A DNA stretch of 64,000 nucleotides from Saprospiraceae bacterium (GTDB lineage Bacteria; Bacteroidota; Bacteroidia; Chitinophagales; Saprospiraceae). The stretch is taken from NCBI GenBank assembly GCA_022841745.1, contig JALHQW010000006.1:101192-165191 (forward strand), given 5' to 3'. The notes beneath the pieces were generated by a model. That model was not told where the DNA came from. It saw only the letters and a program-made list of their open reading frames with translations, and searched no databases. The position numbers and the translations under genes were made by a program. Of the stretch, positions 25,554 to 34,376 are shown one piece after another; position 1 is the stretch's first letter, and each line of letters begins with the position of its first letter.

Positions 25554-27491
25554 ATGTACCTACTCGGATACGATATCGGAAGTTCGACCATCAAGGCAGC
25601 GTTGCTTGATGCGAAGACCCACAAGGTCTTGGGGCTTACGCATTACCCAGACCAAGAGATGGACATGATTTCGAGGCAGCGGGGCTGGGCGGAGCAGCAG
25701 CCGGAGGTGTGGTGGCAGCACTTTTGCGCTGCAACGCACAGGCTGTTGGACACCACAGGCGTTGACCCCAAGCGCATAATGGGCATCGGTATCAGCTACC
25801 AGATGCACGGATTGGTATTGATAGACAAGGAAATGCAGGTGCTACGGCCATCCATTGTCTGGTGTGATAGTCGGGCGGTGGCCATTGGGCAGCAAGCTTT
25901 CGATGAGCTTGGGGAGGATTATTGCCTTCGGCAAATGCTCAACTCACCCGGCAACTTCACTGCCTCAAAGCTGAAGTGGGTCAAGGACAACGAACCGGAC
26001 GTTTACGAAAAAGCCTATAAACTGCTCCTGCCCGGCGACTTCATCGCCATGAAACTGACGGGCGAGGCAACCACCACAATTGCTGGTTTGACAGAAGGTA
26101 TTTTTTGGGATTTCAAGGAGAAAAAAGTCGCCAACCGCCTGCTCGAACACTACGGGCTTCGCAAAGACCTAATTGCAGAGGCCGTCCCGACCTTCTCCAT
26201 TCAAGGCAAGTTGACCAAGGCTGCCGCAGCTCGCACAGGGCTGGCAGAGGGCACATCCATCAGTTATAGGGCTGGTGACCAGCCAAACAATGCATTGAGC
26301 CTCAACGTGTTGCGGCCCGGTGAAGTGGCTGCCACCAGTGGTACTTCGGGAGTGGTGTACGGTATCGTGGACAAACCAGTTTTTGACAAAAAATCAAGGG
26401 TAAACTCCTTTGCCCACGTTAATTACGAACAAAACCACGACCGCATCGGCGTATTGCTCTGCTTAAACGGGGCGGGCATCGAGTACAGTTGGGTAAAGCA
26501 CCAGGTGGCCCGCAGTGACCACTCCTACGCCGACATGGAGCGCATGGCCAGCACCGTTCCAGTCGGCTCAGATGGGCTTTGCGTACTGCCGTTCGGCAAT
26601 GGGGCGGAGCGGATGCTTGAAGACCGCAACGTAAACGCCCATTTTTTCAACCTCGATTTCAACCGCCACACGAGGGCGCATCTATACCGGTCATCGTTAG
26701 AGGGCATTGCTTTTTCATTCGTGATGGGCGTCAACATCTTGCAGGAGTTGGGGTTGAACGTGGACGTCATTCGGGTCGGCAACGACAATATGTTCCAGTC
26801 AAAGATTTTCGCAAAAACCATCTCAACGCTGCTCAACAGCAAAATCGAAGTAGTGGACACGACAGGGGCGGTGGGAGCAGCACGGGCTGCTGGGGTTGCA
26901 ACCGGGCTTTACGCCAACCTTGAAGAAGCGCTGCAAGACGTGAAGCCGGGTGCGGTCTATGAGCCGGACCTGAATTACTCGCTTTGCCAACAAGCTTATA
27001 GCTACTGGATGTCAAGGGTGCGATTGGCGGTGGACGAAGGCACTGCCGTGGCAAGGCATGCAGCGCCCCAAAAGGATGCATTGAATCAATCAAAGGAACT
27101 AGCAGCAGCTCGCCTCCAACTGGATGCAGCGAATGAATTTTTGGCAGAAATAAAAACTGCCTTACAGCGGAACGACAGCGCCTCAATATCGAAGGTGTTG
27201 CAGAAAATAGACGCCAAGTTGAACAGCAGCAATCAACAATGGGATGGTTTTGAGGAACATTTTGACTTGCTCCACGATGATTTTATCAAGAAATTAAAGA
27301 AGCATTACCCTTCACTATCTATGCAGGAGATAAAGCTCTGCGCCTACCTTAAAATGAAACTCAGCACCAAGGAAATGGCGCAACAAATGAGACTCTCCAT
27401 CCGGGGAATTGAGACAGGGCGCTACCGTCTTCGCAAGAAAATGGGGTTGAGCGATGGTGAGAACCTGGCGGAGCATTTGGAACGCATATAA
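25554..27491 (+). CDS. Xylulokinase fused to a C-terminal LuxR/GerE-type helix-turn-helix domain
   Basis: 645 residues. Residues 1-495 form a complete FGGY xylulokinase: ATP-site DIGSSTIKAAL, sugar-site YQMHGLV (84-88), WCDSR, the catalytic Asp in AGDQPNNAL (D242) and the phosphate motif SGTSGVVYG. Residues about 505-560 are coiled-coil-like. Residues 562-645 match the C-terminal output domain of Bacteroidota propeller/Y_Y_Y regulators: WDGFEEHFDLLHDDFIKKLK, then LSMQEIKLCAYLKMKLSTKEM and the recognition-helix region IRGIETGRYRLRKKMGL. The plain paralogue at 27863 stops after the kinase part. I infer a kinase that could sense xylulose and bind DNA. A silent leftover fusion is possible, but the helix-turn-helix residues look intact. 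Confidence 0.9.
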   Translation: MYLLGYDIGSSTIKAALLDAKTHKVLGLTHYPDQEMDMISRQRGWAEQQPEVWWQHFCAATHRLLDTTGVDPKRIMGIGISYQMHGLVLIDKEMQVLRPSIVWCDSRAVAIGQQAFDELGEDYCLRQMLNSPGNFTASKLKWVKDNEPDVYEKAYKLLLPGDFIAMKLTGEATTTIAGLTEGIFWDFKEKKVANRLLEHYGLRKDLIAEAVPTFSIQGKLTKAAAARTGLAEGTSISYRAGDQPNNALSLNVLRPGEVAATSGTSGVVYGIVDKPVFDKKSRVNSFAHVNYEQNHDRIGVLLCLNGAGIEYSWVKHQVARSDHSYADMERMASTVPVGSDGLCVLPFGNGAERMLEDRNVNAHFFNLDFNRHTRAHLYRSSLEGIAFSFVMGVNILQELGLNVDVIRVGNDNMFQSKIFAKTISTLLNSKIEVVDTTGAVGAARAAGVATGLYANLEEALQDVKPGAVYEPDLNYSLCQQAYSYWMSRVRLAVDEGTAVARHAAPQKDALNQSKELAAARLQLDAANEFLAEIKTALQRNDSASISKVLQKIDAKLNSSNQQWDGFEEHFDLLHDDFIKKLKKHYPSLSMQEIKLCAYLKMKLSTKEMAQQMRLSIRGIETGRYRLRKKMGLSDGENLAEHLERI

Positions 27492-27505
27492 AACTACTCT
27501 TTCAA

Positions 27506-27573
27506 TTGACGTAAGAATGACGTATTTTAAAAAGCAATTGGCGAATCTTTGCAGTACGTCAACATTTCGTCAA
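27506..27573. promoter_or_regulatory. Inverted repeat with four TGACG half-sites, possible operator
   Basis: Left arm TTGACGTAAGAATGACGTA (27506-27524) and right arm, complement strand, TTGACGAAATGTTGACGTA (27555-27573). Each arm contains two TGACG half-sites 11 bases apart, about one helical turn, and the arms face each other across 30 bases. It starts 15 bases after the fused kinase gene. An operator for the HTH domain encoded next door is an attractive reading; a terminator is unlikely because no T-run follows. Confidence 0.5.
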
Positions 27574-27674
27574 GTGGGCACATACGTTTTCCTTTGTCCT
27601 GAAATGAAGTTCCGCCTAGCTGCTAAATGGTAAAATCAATTTTGCATAAAGCAAACGAAAAGCAACTAAATGGT

Positions 27675-27815
27675 ATGAAAAAAGGCTGTGCATTACTTAT
27701 CACCATATTAATTGGCTTTGGGCAATTCAATCTTCTAGGCCAGTCAGGAGGCTTCATCACCTTCCCCAATGGGGCGAGGCAGCCATTTGCCTTCACCTAT
27801 TTCTTTAAACCATAG
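27675..27815 (+). CDS. Possible small secreted peptide (46 residues), unknown
   Basis: MKKGCALLITILIGFGQFN followed by LLGQSGGFITFPNGARQ and a short aromatic tail. The first 23 residues look like a signal peptide with an LxGQ cleavage region; only about 23 residues remain after cleavage. I do not recognise it. It may be a real small protein or the truncated start of a lost secreted gene. It is the only possible gene in the 371-bp gap 27492-27862. Confidence 0.35.
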   Translation: MKKGCALLITILIGFGQFNLLGQSGGFITFPNGARQPFAFTYFFKP

Positions 27816-27862
27816 CATTTTTTAATCCCTGTTTCCTACGCCTATTTCATCACACCTAACTT

Positions 27863-29386
27863 ATGTACCTACTTGGCTTTGATATAGGAAGTTCGTCCAT
27901 CAAAGCGGCACTTGTTGACGCCACTTCTGGGGCAACTGCAGGCTTGGTACACTACCCCGACTCGGAAATGGCCATGACCGCAGTCCAACCGGGGTGGGCT
28001 GAGCAAGACCCGCAGTTGTGGTGGGAGTGCATTTGCGCAGCCACCAAAAAGCTTTTGCAAAAAACAGCTGTACAACCTACTGATATCCAAGGCATTGGCA
28101 TCAGCTACCAAATGCACGGTCTGGTGGTGGTGGACAAAAACCAAGCACCACTCCGCCCTTCCATTATCTGGTGCGACAGCCGGGCAGTGGAAATCGGCAA
28201 CCGGGCTTTCGATGAAATAGGGCATGAGCGCTGCCTTTCGCACCTGCTCAACTCGCCCGGCAACTTCACCGCCTCAAAACTCAAATGGGTACAGGCAAAC
28301 GAGCCTGCACTTTACCAAAAAATTGACAAGTTCATGTTGCCCGGCGATTACATTGCCATGCGACTGACAGGGGAGGCCATGACCACGCCGAGCGGCCTTT
28401 CGGAAGGCACCTTATGGGATTTCAAGGAAAATGCCTTGGCCGACCTTGTGCTCGACCATTACGGGATTGACCGCAGCCTGGTACCACACATCGCCCCAAC
28501 CTTTTCGCTACAAGGCGAACTGACACAGGCCGCCGCCGATGCCACGGGCCTCCAAAAAGGGATACCAGTGGCCTACCGGGCTGGCGACCAACCGAACAAT
28601 GCCCTGAGCCTCAACGTGTTGCAGCCAGATGAAGTGGCTGCTACGGGCGGTACTTCGGGCGTTGTTTATGGCGTGGTGGATAAGCCAAATTACGACCCTC
28701 AAAGTCGGGTGAACAGTTTCCTCCATGTGAACCACGGGCTGTCGTCAACCCCAAGGGGGCGAGCCGTCAACCGTCAATCGTCAACCGATAGGATAGGCAT
28801 CCTGCTATGTATCAACGGAGCTGGCAGCCAGTACAATTGGGTTCGTCAGCAGATAGCACAGAGTGGCTTGACTTATGGTGAAATGGAGCAAAAAGCCGCT
28901 TCGGTTCCAGTGGGTTCAGACGACCTGCGCATCATCCCCTTCGGAAATGGGGCAGAGCGGATGTTGGGCAACCAAAACACGGGGGCACAGATAAGCAACC
29001 TGAACTTCAACCGCCATACAAGCGCACACTTATACCGGGCGGCATTGGAGGGCATCGCTTTCTCGTTTGTGCATGGGGTGGGCATTTTGAAGGAAATGGG
29101 CATGGGCATTTCAGCCATGCGGGCTGGCAACGACAATTTGTTCCAGTCGTCCATTTTCAGTCAAACCATCTCCAACCTGCTCGGCTGTACCATTGAATTG
29201 GTGGAAACAACCGGGGCAGTGGGAGCTGCAAAGGCAGCGGGCGTGGCTACGGGGGCATTTTCGTCTGTTGACGAAGCCATGCAGCACACAGAAATCTTGA
29301 TGAAATATACCCCTCAAAATTCCAATGGAATTTACACAGCTGCCTATGCCGATTGGGAAAAGGCGTTGGGCAAAATCATCCATTAA
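27863..29386 (+). CDS. xylB: Xylulokinase (stand-alone paralogue)
   Basis: 507 residues, FGGY family: DIGSSSIKAAL at the N-terminus, YQMHGLV, WCDSR, the catalytic Asp in AGDQPNNAL and GGTSGVVYG. It phosphorylates D-xylulose to xylulose 5-phosphate. It aligns with the kinase part of the 25554 gene through nearly its whole length, so the two are tandem duplicates, and ends where the other continues into the HTH region. Relative to that paralogue it has an insertion of about 15 residues (GLSSTPRGRAVNRQSSTDR region) encoded by GTCAACC repeats. It lies 8 bp upstream of xylose isomerase, a tight operon. Confidence 0.92.
   Translation: MYLLGFDIGSSSIKAALVDATSGATAGLVHYPDSEMAMTAVQPGWAEQDPQLWWECICAATKKLLQKTAVQPTDIQGIGISYQMHGLVVVDKNQAPLRPSIIWCDSRAVEIGNRAFDEIGHERCLSHLLNSPGNFTASKLKWVQANEPALYQKIDKFMLPGDYIAMRLTGEAMTTPSGLSEGTLWDFKENALADLVLDHYGIDRSLVPHIAPTFSLQGELTQAAADATGLQKGIPVAYRAGDQPNNALSLNVLQPDEVAATGGTSGVVYGVVDKPNYDPQSRVNSFLHVNHGLSSTPRGRAVNRQSSTDRIGILLCINGAGSQYNWVRQQIAQSGLTYGEMEQKAASVPVGSDDLRIIPFGNGAERMLGNQNTGAQISNLNFNRHTSAHLYRAALEGIAFSFVHGVGILKEMGMGISAMRAGNDNLFQSSIFSQTISNLLGCTIELVETTGAVGAAKAAGVATGAFSSVDEAMQHTEILMKYTPQNSNGIYTAAYADWEKALGKIIH
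28742..28788 (+). repeat. GTCAACC repeat insertion inside xylulokinase
   Basis: CGTCAACCCC, a GGGGGCGAG spacer, then CGTCAACCGTCAATCGTCAACC. The tandem paralogue at 25554 lacks this segment at the equivalent place (after NSFAHVN), so it is an in-frame insertion or expansion in a loop. Confidence 0.75.
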
Positions 29387-29394
29387 AATAAAAC

Positions 29395-30747
29395 ATGAGT
29401 AAAGTAAAAAGTAGCAAAATTGCTGTAACGACAGGCACCAAGGAATACTTCAAGGGAATTGGTAAAATAGCCTTCGAAGGGCTGGAATCCGACAATCCGC
29501 TCGCCTTCCGTTTCTATGATGAGAGCCGGGTAGTGCGTGGCAAAACGATGGCCGAGCATTTCAAGTTCGCCGTAGCATGGTGGCACACCCTATGCGGTAC
29601 AGGCAGCGACCCTTTCGGCCCCGGCACCAAGGAGTTCCCTTGGAACAAGGCCAAAGACCCCATGCAGGCGGCCCGGGACAAGATGGACGCCGGCTTCGAG
29701 TTCATCACCAAGATGGGCATCCCCTACTATTGCTTCCACGACTACGACCTCGTTGCCGAAGGCAAAAATCTAAAGGAAAGCGGTGAGCGCCTCGACACCA
29801 TAACTGACTACGCGAAGGAGAAGCAAAAGTCCAGCGGCGTGAAGCTGCTATGGGGCACGGCCAACCTGTTCAGCCACCCCCGCTACATGAACGGGGCGGC
29901 TACCAATCCCGATTTCCAGGTAGTGGCTTACGCAGGTGCGCAGGTGAAAAATGCGCTGGACGCCACCATCAAACTGGGCGGCGAGAACTACGTGTTCTGG
30001 GGTGGGCGTGAGGGCTACATGAGCCTGCTCAACACCGACATGAAGCGGGAACTCGACCACCTTGGCCGCTTCCTGAACATGGCCAAGGACTATGCCCGCA
30101 AGCAAGGGTTCAAGGGCACGTTTTTCATAGAGCCAAAGCCGATGGAGCCAAGCAAGCACCAGTATGATTTCGATGCTGCGACTTGCATTGGCTTCATCCG
30201 GGAGTACGGACTGGAAAAGGACTTCAAACTGAACCTGGAGTTCAACCACGCCACCCTTGCGCAGCACACCATGCAGCACGAGATGCAAGTGGCCGCCAGT
30301 GCAGGGATGCTTGGCAGCCTCGACGCCAACCGGGGCGACAACCAGAACGGCTGGGACACCGACCAGTTCCCCGTGGATGTGTACGAGCTGACCGAGGCCA
30401 TGCTCGTCCTGCTGGAAAGCGGCGGCCTTAAAGGGGGCGGTATCAACTTCGACGCCAAGACCCGCCGCAACTCGACTGACCTCGCAGACATCTTCTATGC
30501 CCATATCGGGGGCATGGACGCCTTTGCGAGGGCACTGCTGGCGGCGGACGCAATCTTGGAAAAATCCGATTACCAAAAGCTACGGGCAGTGCGCTACGCC
30601 TCCTTCGACAAGGGCAAGGGGAAGGACTTTGCCAAGGGCAAGCTCTCCCTCAAAGACCTGGCAAAGCTGGCCGCCGAGTACGGGGAGCCGGAGCAACGGA
30701 GCGGGAAGCAGGAGCTTTTTGAGAATATCATCAACAGGTATGTCTGA
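29395..30747 (+). CDS. xylA: Xylose isomerase
   Basis: 450 residues, class II length. Active-site residues: H115 in [10 protein letters not shown]246/K248 in [15 protein letters not shown], metal ligands in [11 protein letters not shown] and [20 protein letters not shown]. It converts D-xylose to D-xylulose and forms an operon with the xylulokinase 8 bp upstream. Together they feed the pentose phosphate pathway, in parallel with the oxidative genes at 10668-16744. Confidence 0.97.
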   Translation: MSKVKSSKIAVTTGTKEYFKGIGKIAFEGLESDNPLAFRFYDESRVVRGKTMAEHFKFAVAWWHTLCGTGSDPFGPGTKEFPWNKAKDPMQAARDKMDAGFEFITKMGIPYYCFHDYDLVAEGKNLKESGERLDTITDYAKEKQKSSGVKLLWGTANLFSHPRYMNGAATNPDFQVVAYAGAQVKNALDATIKLGGENYVFWGGREGYMSLLNTDMKRELDHLGRFLNMAKDYARKQGFKGTFFIEPKPMEPSKHQYDFDAATCIGFIREYGLEKDFKLNLEFNHATLAQHTMQHEMQVAASAGMLGSLDANRGDNQNGWDTDQFPVDVYELTEAMLVLLESGGLKGGGINFDAKTRRNSTDLADIFYAHIGGMDAFARALLAADAILEKSDYQKLRAVRYASFDKGKGKDFAKGKLSLKDLAKLAAEYGEPEQRSGKQELFENIINRYV

Positions 30748-30872
30748 AAACAGGAAGTCCTGATGGCCGCCAAATGGGCTTATTCATAATGACCGTTAGT
30801 TTTTCTGGCGTTCGGGTTAGCGCGGGACGACAATTTAGAAATCATTTTATTTGAAATAATATGGCAACTTTC

Positions 30873-30884
30873 GCAATCGATTGG
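30873..30884. promoter_or_regulatory. Probable LacI-family operator GCAATCGATTGG (site 3)
   Basis: Core CAATCGATTG at 30874-30883 in the 305-bp spacer before SusC, about 170 bases upstream of its ATG, followed by a partial half-site GCACGATTGCC. The rest of the spacer is AT-rich leader without a gene; I see no confident promoter boxes. Confidence 0.68.
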
Positions 30885-31052
30885 GTTGCACGATTGCCCA
30901 AGACGACACCTAAAAGCTTTTTATTTTTTCACTTAACTAATTGTATTGCAATGGAACTTAAAAATCATTCTGAACAACTGAAGGCCCCACCATGACGGCA
31001 TTTTGCACGATCACCGAGTACAATCTTTTTTATAACTAAACTTTCTTAATGC

Positions 31053-34000
31053 ATGAAACAGATACATTCATCCAAAATCCAACGGCTAATGCTTAGGCTT
31101 AGGCCGGTGGGGATTACACTTTCGTTTCTGTTGCTGTTTTCAGCGGGGCTTTTCGCACAGGCGAAAACCGTGAAGGGTACAGTGACCGACGAGACGGGAC
31201 AGGGCCTACCAGGGGTCAACATCCTTGTGCAAGGTACTGCCGATGGCACAATAACCGATGTGGACGGCACCTACGAGTTGAGGGCCGCCAAGGGTGCTAC
31301 CCTTTTGTTTTCTTTTACAGGTTACACTGCGCAATCGGCTGTTGTTGGCGACAGCCCTACCATGGACGTCTCCTTGCAGCCTAATTCAGAGGTGCTCAGC
31401 GAGGTAGTCGTTACTGGCTACTCCTCACAGCGCAAGCGGGACATAACAGGGGCGGTATCGGTGGTCAACTCAGAAGAATTGAATCAAATAGCAGCTACCA
31501 GTTTCACGCAAAAGCTGGAGGGCAGGGCATCTGGTCTGACCATTTCCACATCCGGTGAGCCAGGAGAAGGCACTTCGGTACGTATTCGGGGCGTCAGCTC
31601 TTTTCAGAACAATGACCCACTTTACATCATTGACGGTGTGCCGGTACAGGATGCTTTCAATACGGGCTTCAACCCGAACGACATCGAGAGCATTCAAGTA
31701 CTGAAAGACGCTTCTGCTGCATCCATTTATGGTGCTCGTGCAAACAACGGCGTAATCATTATAACTACCAAGAAAGGTAAGGCTGGCAAGGTTAGCGTCA
31801 CTTATGATGCTTATATTGGCATGGCCAACCCAATCAACAGGCCTGATTATATGATTACCGACCCAAAGGATTTTTCAAACTACCTTTGGGACAAGCACGA
31901 AAACGCAGGTTTGGTGGTGGATGCTTCCAACCCATATTCAGGTGGCAGGGGTGTATTGCCGACCTATTCCTTTCCGTTTAGCGCTGGCACAACACCTTCC
32001 GAATCGGACTATGTGTTCCCTACTTCTTTGGTCATGAAAGCTAACCAGTCAGGTACCAATTGGTTCGATGAGGTATTCGATGCTGCTGCGCCAATGACGG
32101 AACACAACCTCGGGATTTCCGGCGGCAGTGATTTGGGCAGCTACTATATTTCGGCAGGGTACCTGAATCAGCAAGGCACCATGATTCACAACTATTTCAA
32201 CCGCTACACCATTAGAGCGAACACGCAGTTCAATAAAGGCAGGTTCTCTTTTGGTGAAAATCTTACCCTCAGCCGTACAGATGGTATCGGCAACGACGGC
32301 GTAAGTGGCGGCAACCAAGACGAACAAGGCGTGATGACTTGGATTACGCTGATGAACCCCCTCACTCCTGTGAAAGACGTTGGAGGAGAATGGGGCGGTG
32401 ACAAGGCCAATGGCATGAGCAACGGCACAAATCCCGTAGCCAGCCTTACCCGCAACAAGGATAACGTTCGCACCAGCTACCGTGTGCTGGGCAACGTCTT
32501 TGCAGAGGTCAACATCGTGGACGGCCTGAAAGCCCGCACAAGCCTTGGTACGGATTTCAACCAAGGCTTCCGGGGTGCATTTACCTTCCCGAACTATGAA
32601 AACCGAGAGCCTAGCGCTACCAATGGTTTCCGGGAAGACTGGAATACAGGTTTCAATTGGACGTGGACGAACACTTTGAACTTCAGCAAGACCTTTGCTG
32701 ATGCCCACAATTTTGGCATTTTGGTTGGCTACGAAGCTATTAAGGGGAAGGGGCGTTTCATCAACGGTTCATTTGCTAACTACTTTACGCAGGACATCAA
32801 CGCTTGGTACCTAAACGGTGGCTTGGCCAACCCGGGTACTCGCCAAATCAGCAGCGGTGGTGGCCCATATTCTTTGGCATCATCTTTTGCTAAATTGGAC
32901 TACTCTTTCAGTGACAAGTACCTGGTAAGCCTCACGGTTCGTCGGGATGGTTCTTCCAATTTTGGGGAAGAGAAGTATGGTACTTTCCCAGCAGCCAGCC
33001 TTGGTTGGCGAGTGAGCAATGAATCGTTCATGCAAGGGCTTGACTGGTTGGATGACCTCAAGCTGCGCTTTGGCTGGGGTATCACTGGTAACCAAAGTGT
33101 ACCCGGCGGCAACGCCTTCGACCGTTTTGGTGGTGGCACTTCTTCCACTTTCTATGACATAGCAGGTTCTAATAGCGGCCTTACCACTGGCTACTCGCTT
33201 GCAAGGCGCGGTAACAAGGACACTAAGTGGGAAGAAAACATTTCAACCAATTTTGGTGTGGACGTATCTTTGTTCGGTGGCAAATTGAACTTTGTAGCAG
33301 ACGTTTACAAACGCACAGTTGATGGCCTTCTATTCAATCCAGATAACCCTGGCACCGCAGGTACTGCAAGTCCAGCCTACATCAATATTGCCAAGATGGA
33401 CAACAACGGTATTGACCTCGGCTTGGACTACAAGAACAGGGTGAACAGCGATTTCGGTTACAGCATCGGCATTACTTGGGCTACTTACAAAACAGAAGTC
33501 GTCAAAATTGACGGAAGCACTGAGACTGTTTTCCCTACAGGTTTCGACTCAAGGATTGGCATAATTAACCATTTCGCCCTTGGCTTGCCAGTTTCCTCCT
33601 TCTACGGTTACACTGCTGATGGCCTCTTCCGCTCTCAACCAGAGGTGGACGCTCATGCAATGCAAGATGGCAAGGATATTGGCCGAATTCGGTTTAAAGA
33701 CCTCAATAGCGACGGCGTCATCAACGACATGGACAAAGGTGCCATTGGCAACCCGCACCCAGACTGGTATGGTGGTCTTAACCTCGGGTTCAATTACAAG
33801 CAATTCGACTTGAACATCTTCTTGTTTGCCTCCGTTGGCAACGAGATTTTCCGCTACAATAAACTGTTCGACACTTTCGGCTTCTTCAATTCCAATGTTA
33901 GGAAGGACGTGCTTACCAACTCGTTCCACCCAACCAAGAATCCAGATGGTGACCTGCCGATGCTCAACGTGAACGATACCTACAGCTACCAACCGAGTAG

Positions 34001-34298
34001 CTTCTTTGTAGAAGATGCCTCTTACTTGCGCGCCAAGAACCTCCAGTTGGGCTATAATTTCAAGCCTGCTACCCTTGGCAAGTCTTTCAGCAGCCTTCGG
34101 GTTTATATCTCGGCACAGAACCTGTTCACATTGACTAAGTATGAGGGACTCGACCCTGCTCCGTCGAACTTTGGCGTACAAGGCTCTAATCCGAACGACC
34201 TGAATTCCAATATCAAAAGCGACCTTTGGACTGGCTTTGATTTTGGTAACTATCCTGCCAGCAAAATTTTCATGCTCGGCGTGAATGCAGGTTTTTGA
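31053..34298 (+). CDS. SusC/RagA-family TonB-linked outer-membrane transporter
   Basis: 1081 residues with a signal peptide ending SAGLFAQ. A carboxypeptidase-regulatory-like domain (about 40-115; VKGTVTDETGQGLPGVNILVQGT) precedes the TonB plug (VSVVNSEELNQ, VRIRGVSSFQNNDPLYIIDGVPV), then a 22-strand barrel ending in aromatic MLGVNAGF. No STN domain, so signalling through an anti-sigma factor is not expected. Together with the SusD gene 79 bp downstream it imports oligosaccharides; location next to xylan enzymes and a shared operator suggest xylo-oligosaccharides. Confidence 0.95.
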   Translation: MKQIHSSKIQRLMLRLRPVGITLSFLLLFSAGLFAQAKTVKGTVTDETGQGLPGVNILVQGTADGTITDVDGTYELRAAKGATLLFSFTGYTAQSAVVGDSPTMDVSLQPNSEVLSEVVVTGYSSQRKRDITGAVSVVNSEELNQIAATSFTQKLEGRASGLTISTSGEPGEGTSVRIRGVSSFQNNDPLYIIDGVPVQDAFNTGFNPNDIESIQVLKDASAASIYGARANNGVIIITTKKGKAGKVSVTYDAYIGMANPINRPDYMITDPKDFSNYLWDKHENAGLVVDASNPYSGGRGVLPTYSFPFSAGTTPSESDYVFPTSLVMKANQSGTNWFDEVFDAAAPMTEHNLGISGGSDLGSYYISAGYLNQQGTMIHNYFNRYTIRANTQFNKGRFSFGENLTLSRTDGIGNDGVSGGNQDEQGVMTWITLMNPLTPVKDVGGEWGGDKANGMSNGTNPVASLTRNKDNVRTSYRVLGNVFAEVNIVDGLKARTSLGTDFNQGFRGAFTFPNYENREPSATNGFREDWNTGFNWTWTNTLNFSKTFADAHNFGILVGYEAIKGKGRFINGSFANYFTQDINAWYLNGGLANPGTRQISSGGGPYSLASSFAKLDYSFSDKYLVSLTVRRDGSSNFGEEKYGTFPAASLGWRVSNESFMQGLDWLDDLKLRFGWGITGNQSVPGGNAFDRFGGGTSSTFYDIAGSNSGLTTGYSLARRGNKDTKWEENISTNFGVDVSLFGGKLNFVADVYKRTVDGLLFNPDNPGTAGTASPAYINIAKMDNNGIDLGLDYKNRVNSDFGYSIGITWATYKTEVVKIDGSTETVFPTGFDSRIGIINHFALGLPVSSFYGYTADGLFRSQPEVDAHAMQDGKDIGRIRFKDLNSDGVINDMDKGAIGNPHPDWYGGLNLGFNYKQFDLNIFLFASVGNEIFRYNKLFDTFGFFNSNVRKDVLTNSFHPTKNPDGDLPMLNVNDTYSYQPSSFFVEDASYLRAKNLQLGYNFKPATLGKSFSSLRVYISAQNLFTLTKYEGLDPAPSNFGVQGSNPNDLNSNIKSDLWTGFDFGNYPASKIFMLGVNAGF

Positions 34299-34376
34299 CC
34301 ACTAGCTTTTTTAATCATTTCGGGTGTTTGAAAAACACATGTTATTTCATCATCCTTCTTAAAAATAAAAATTAAC

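Noticed and set aside
25554-27491. Artificial fusion by frameshift between kinase and a separate regulator
   Set aside because: The frame is continuous, the join region is a plausible coiled-coil linker, and no start codon with upstream spacing exists for a separate HTH gene. It still deserves read-level confirmation.
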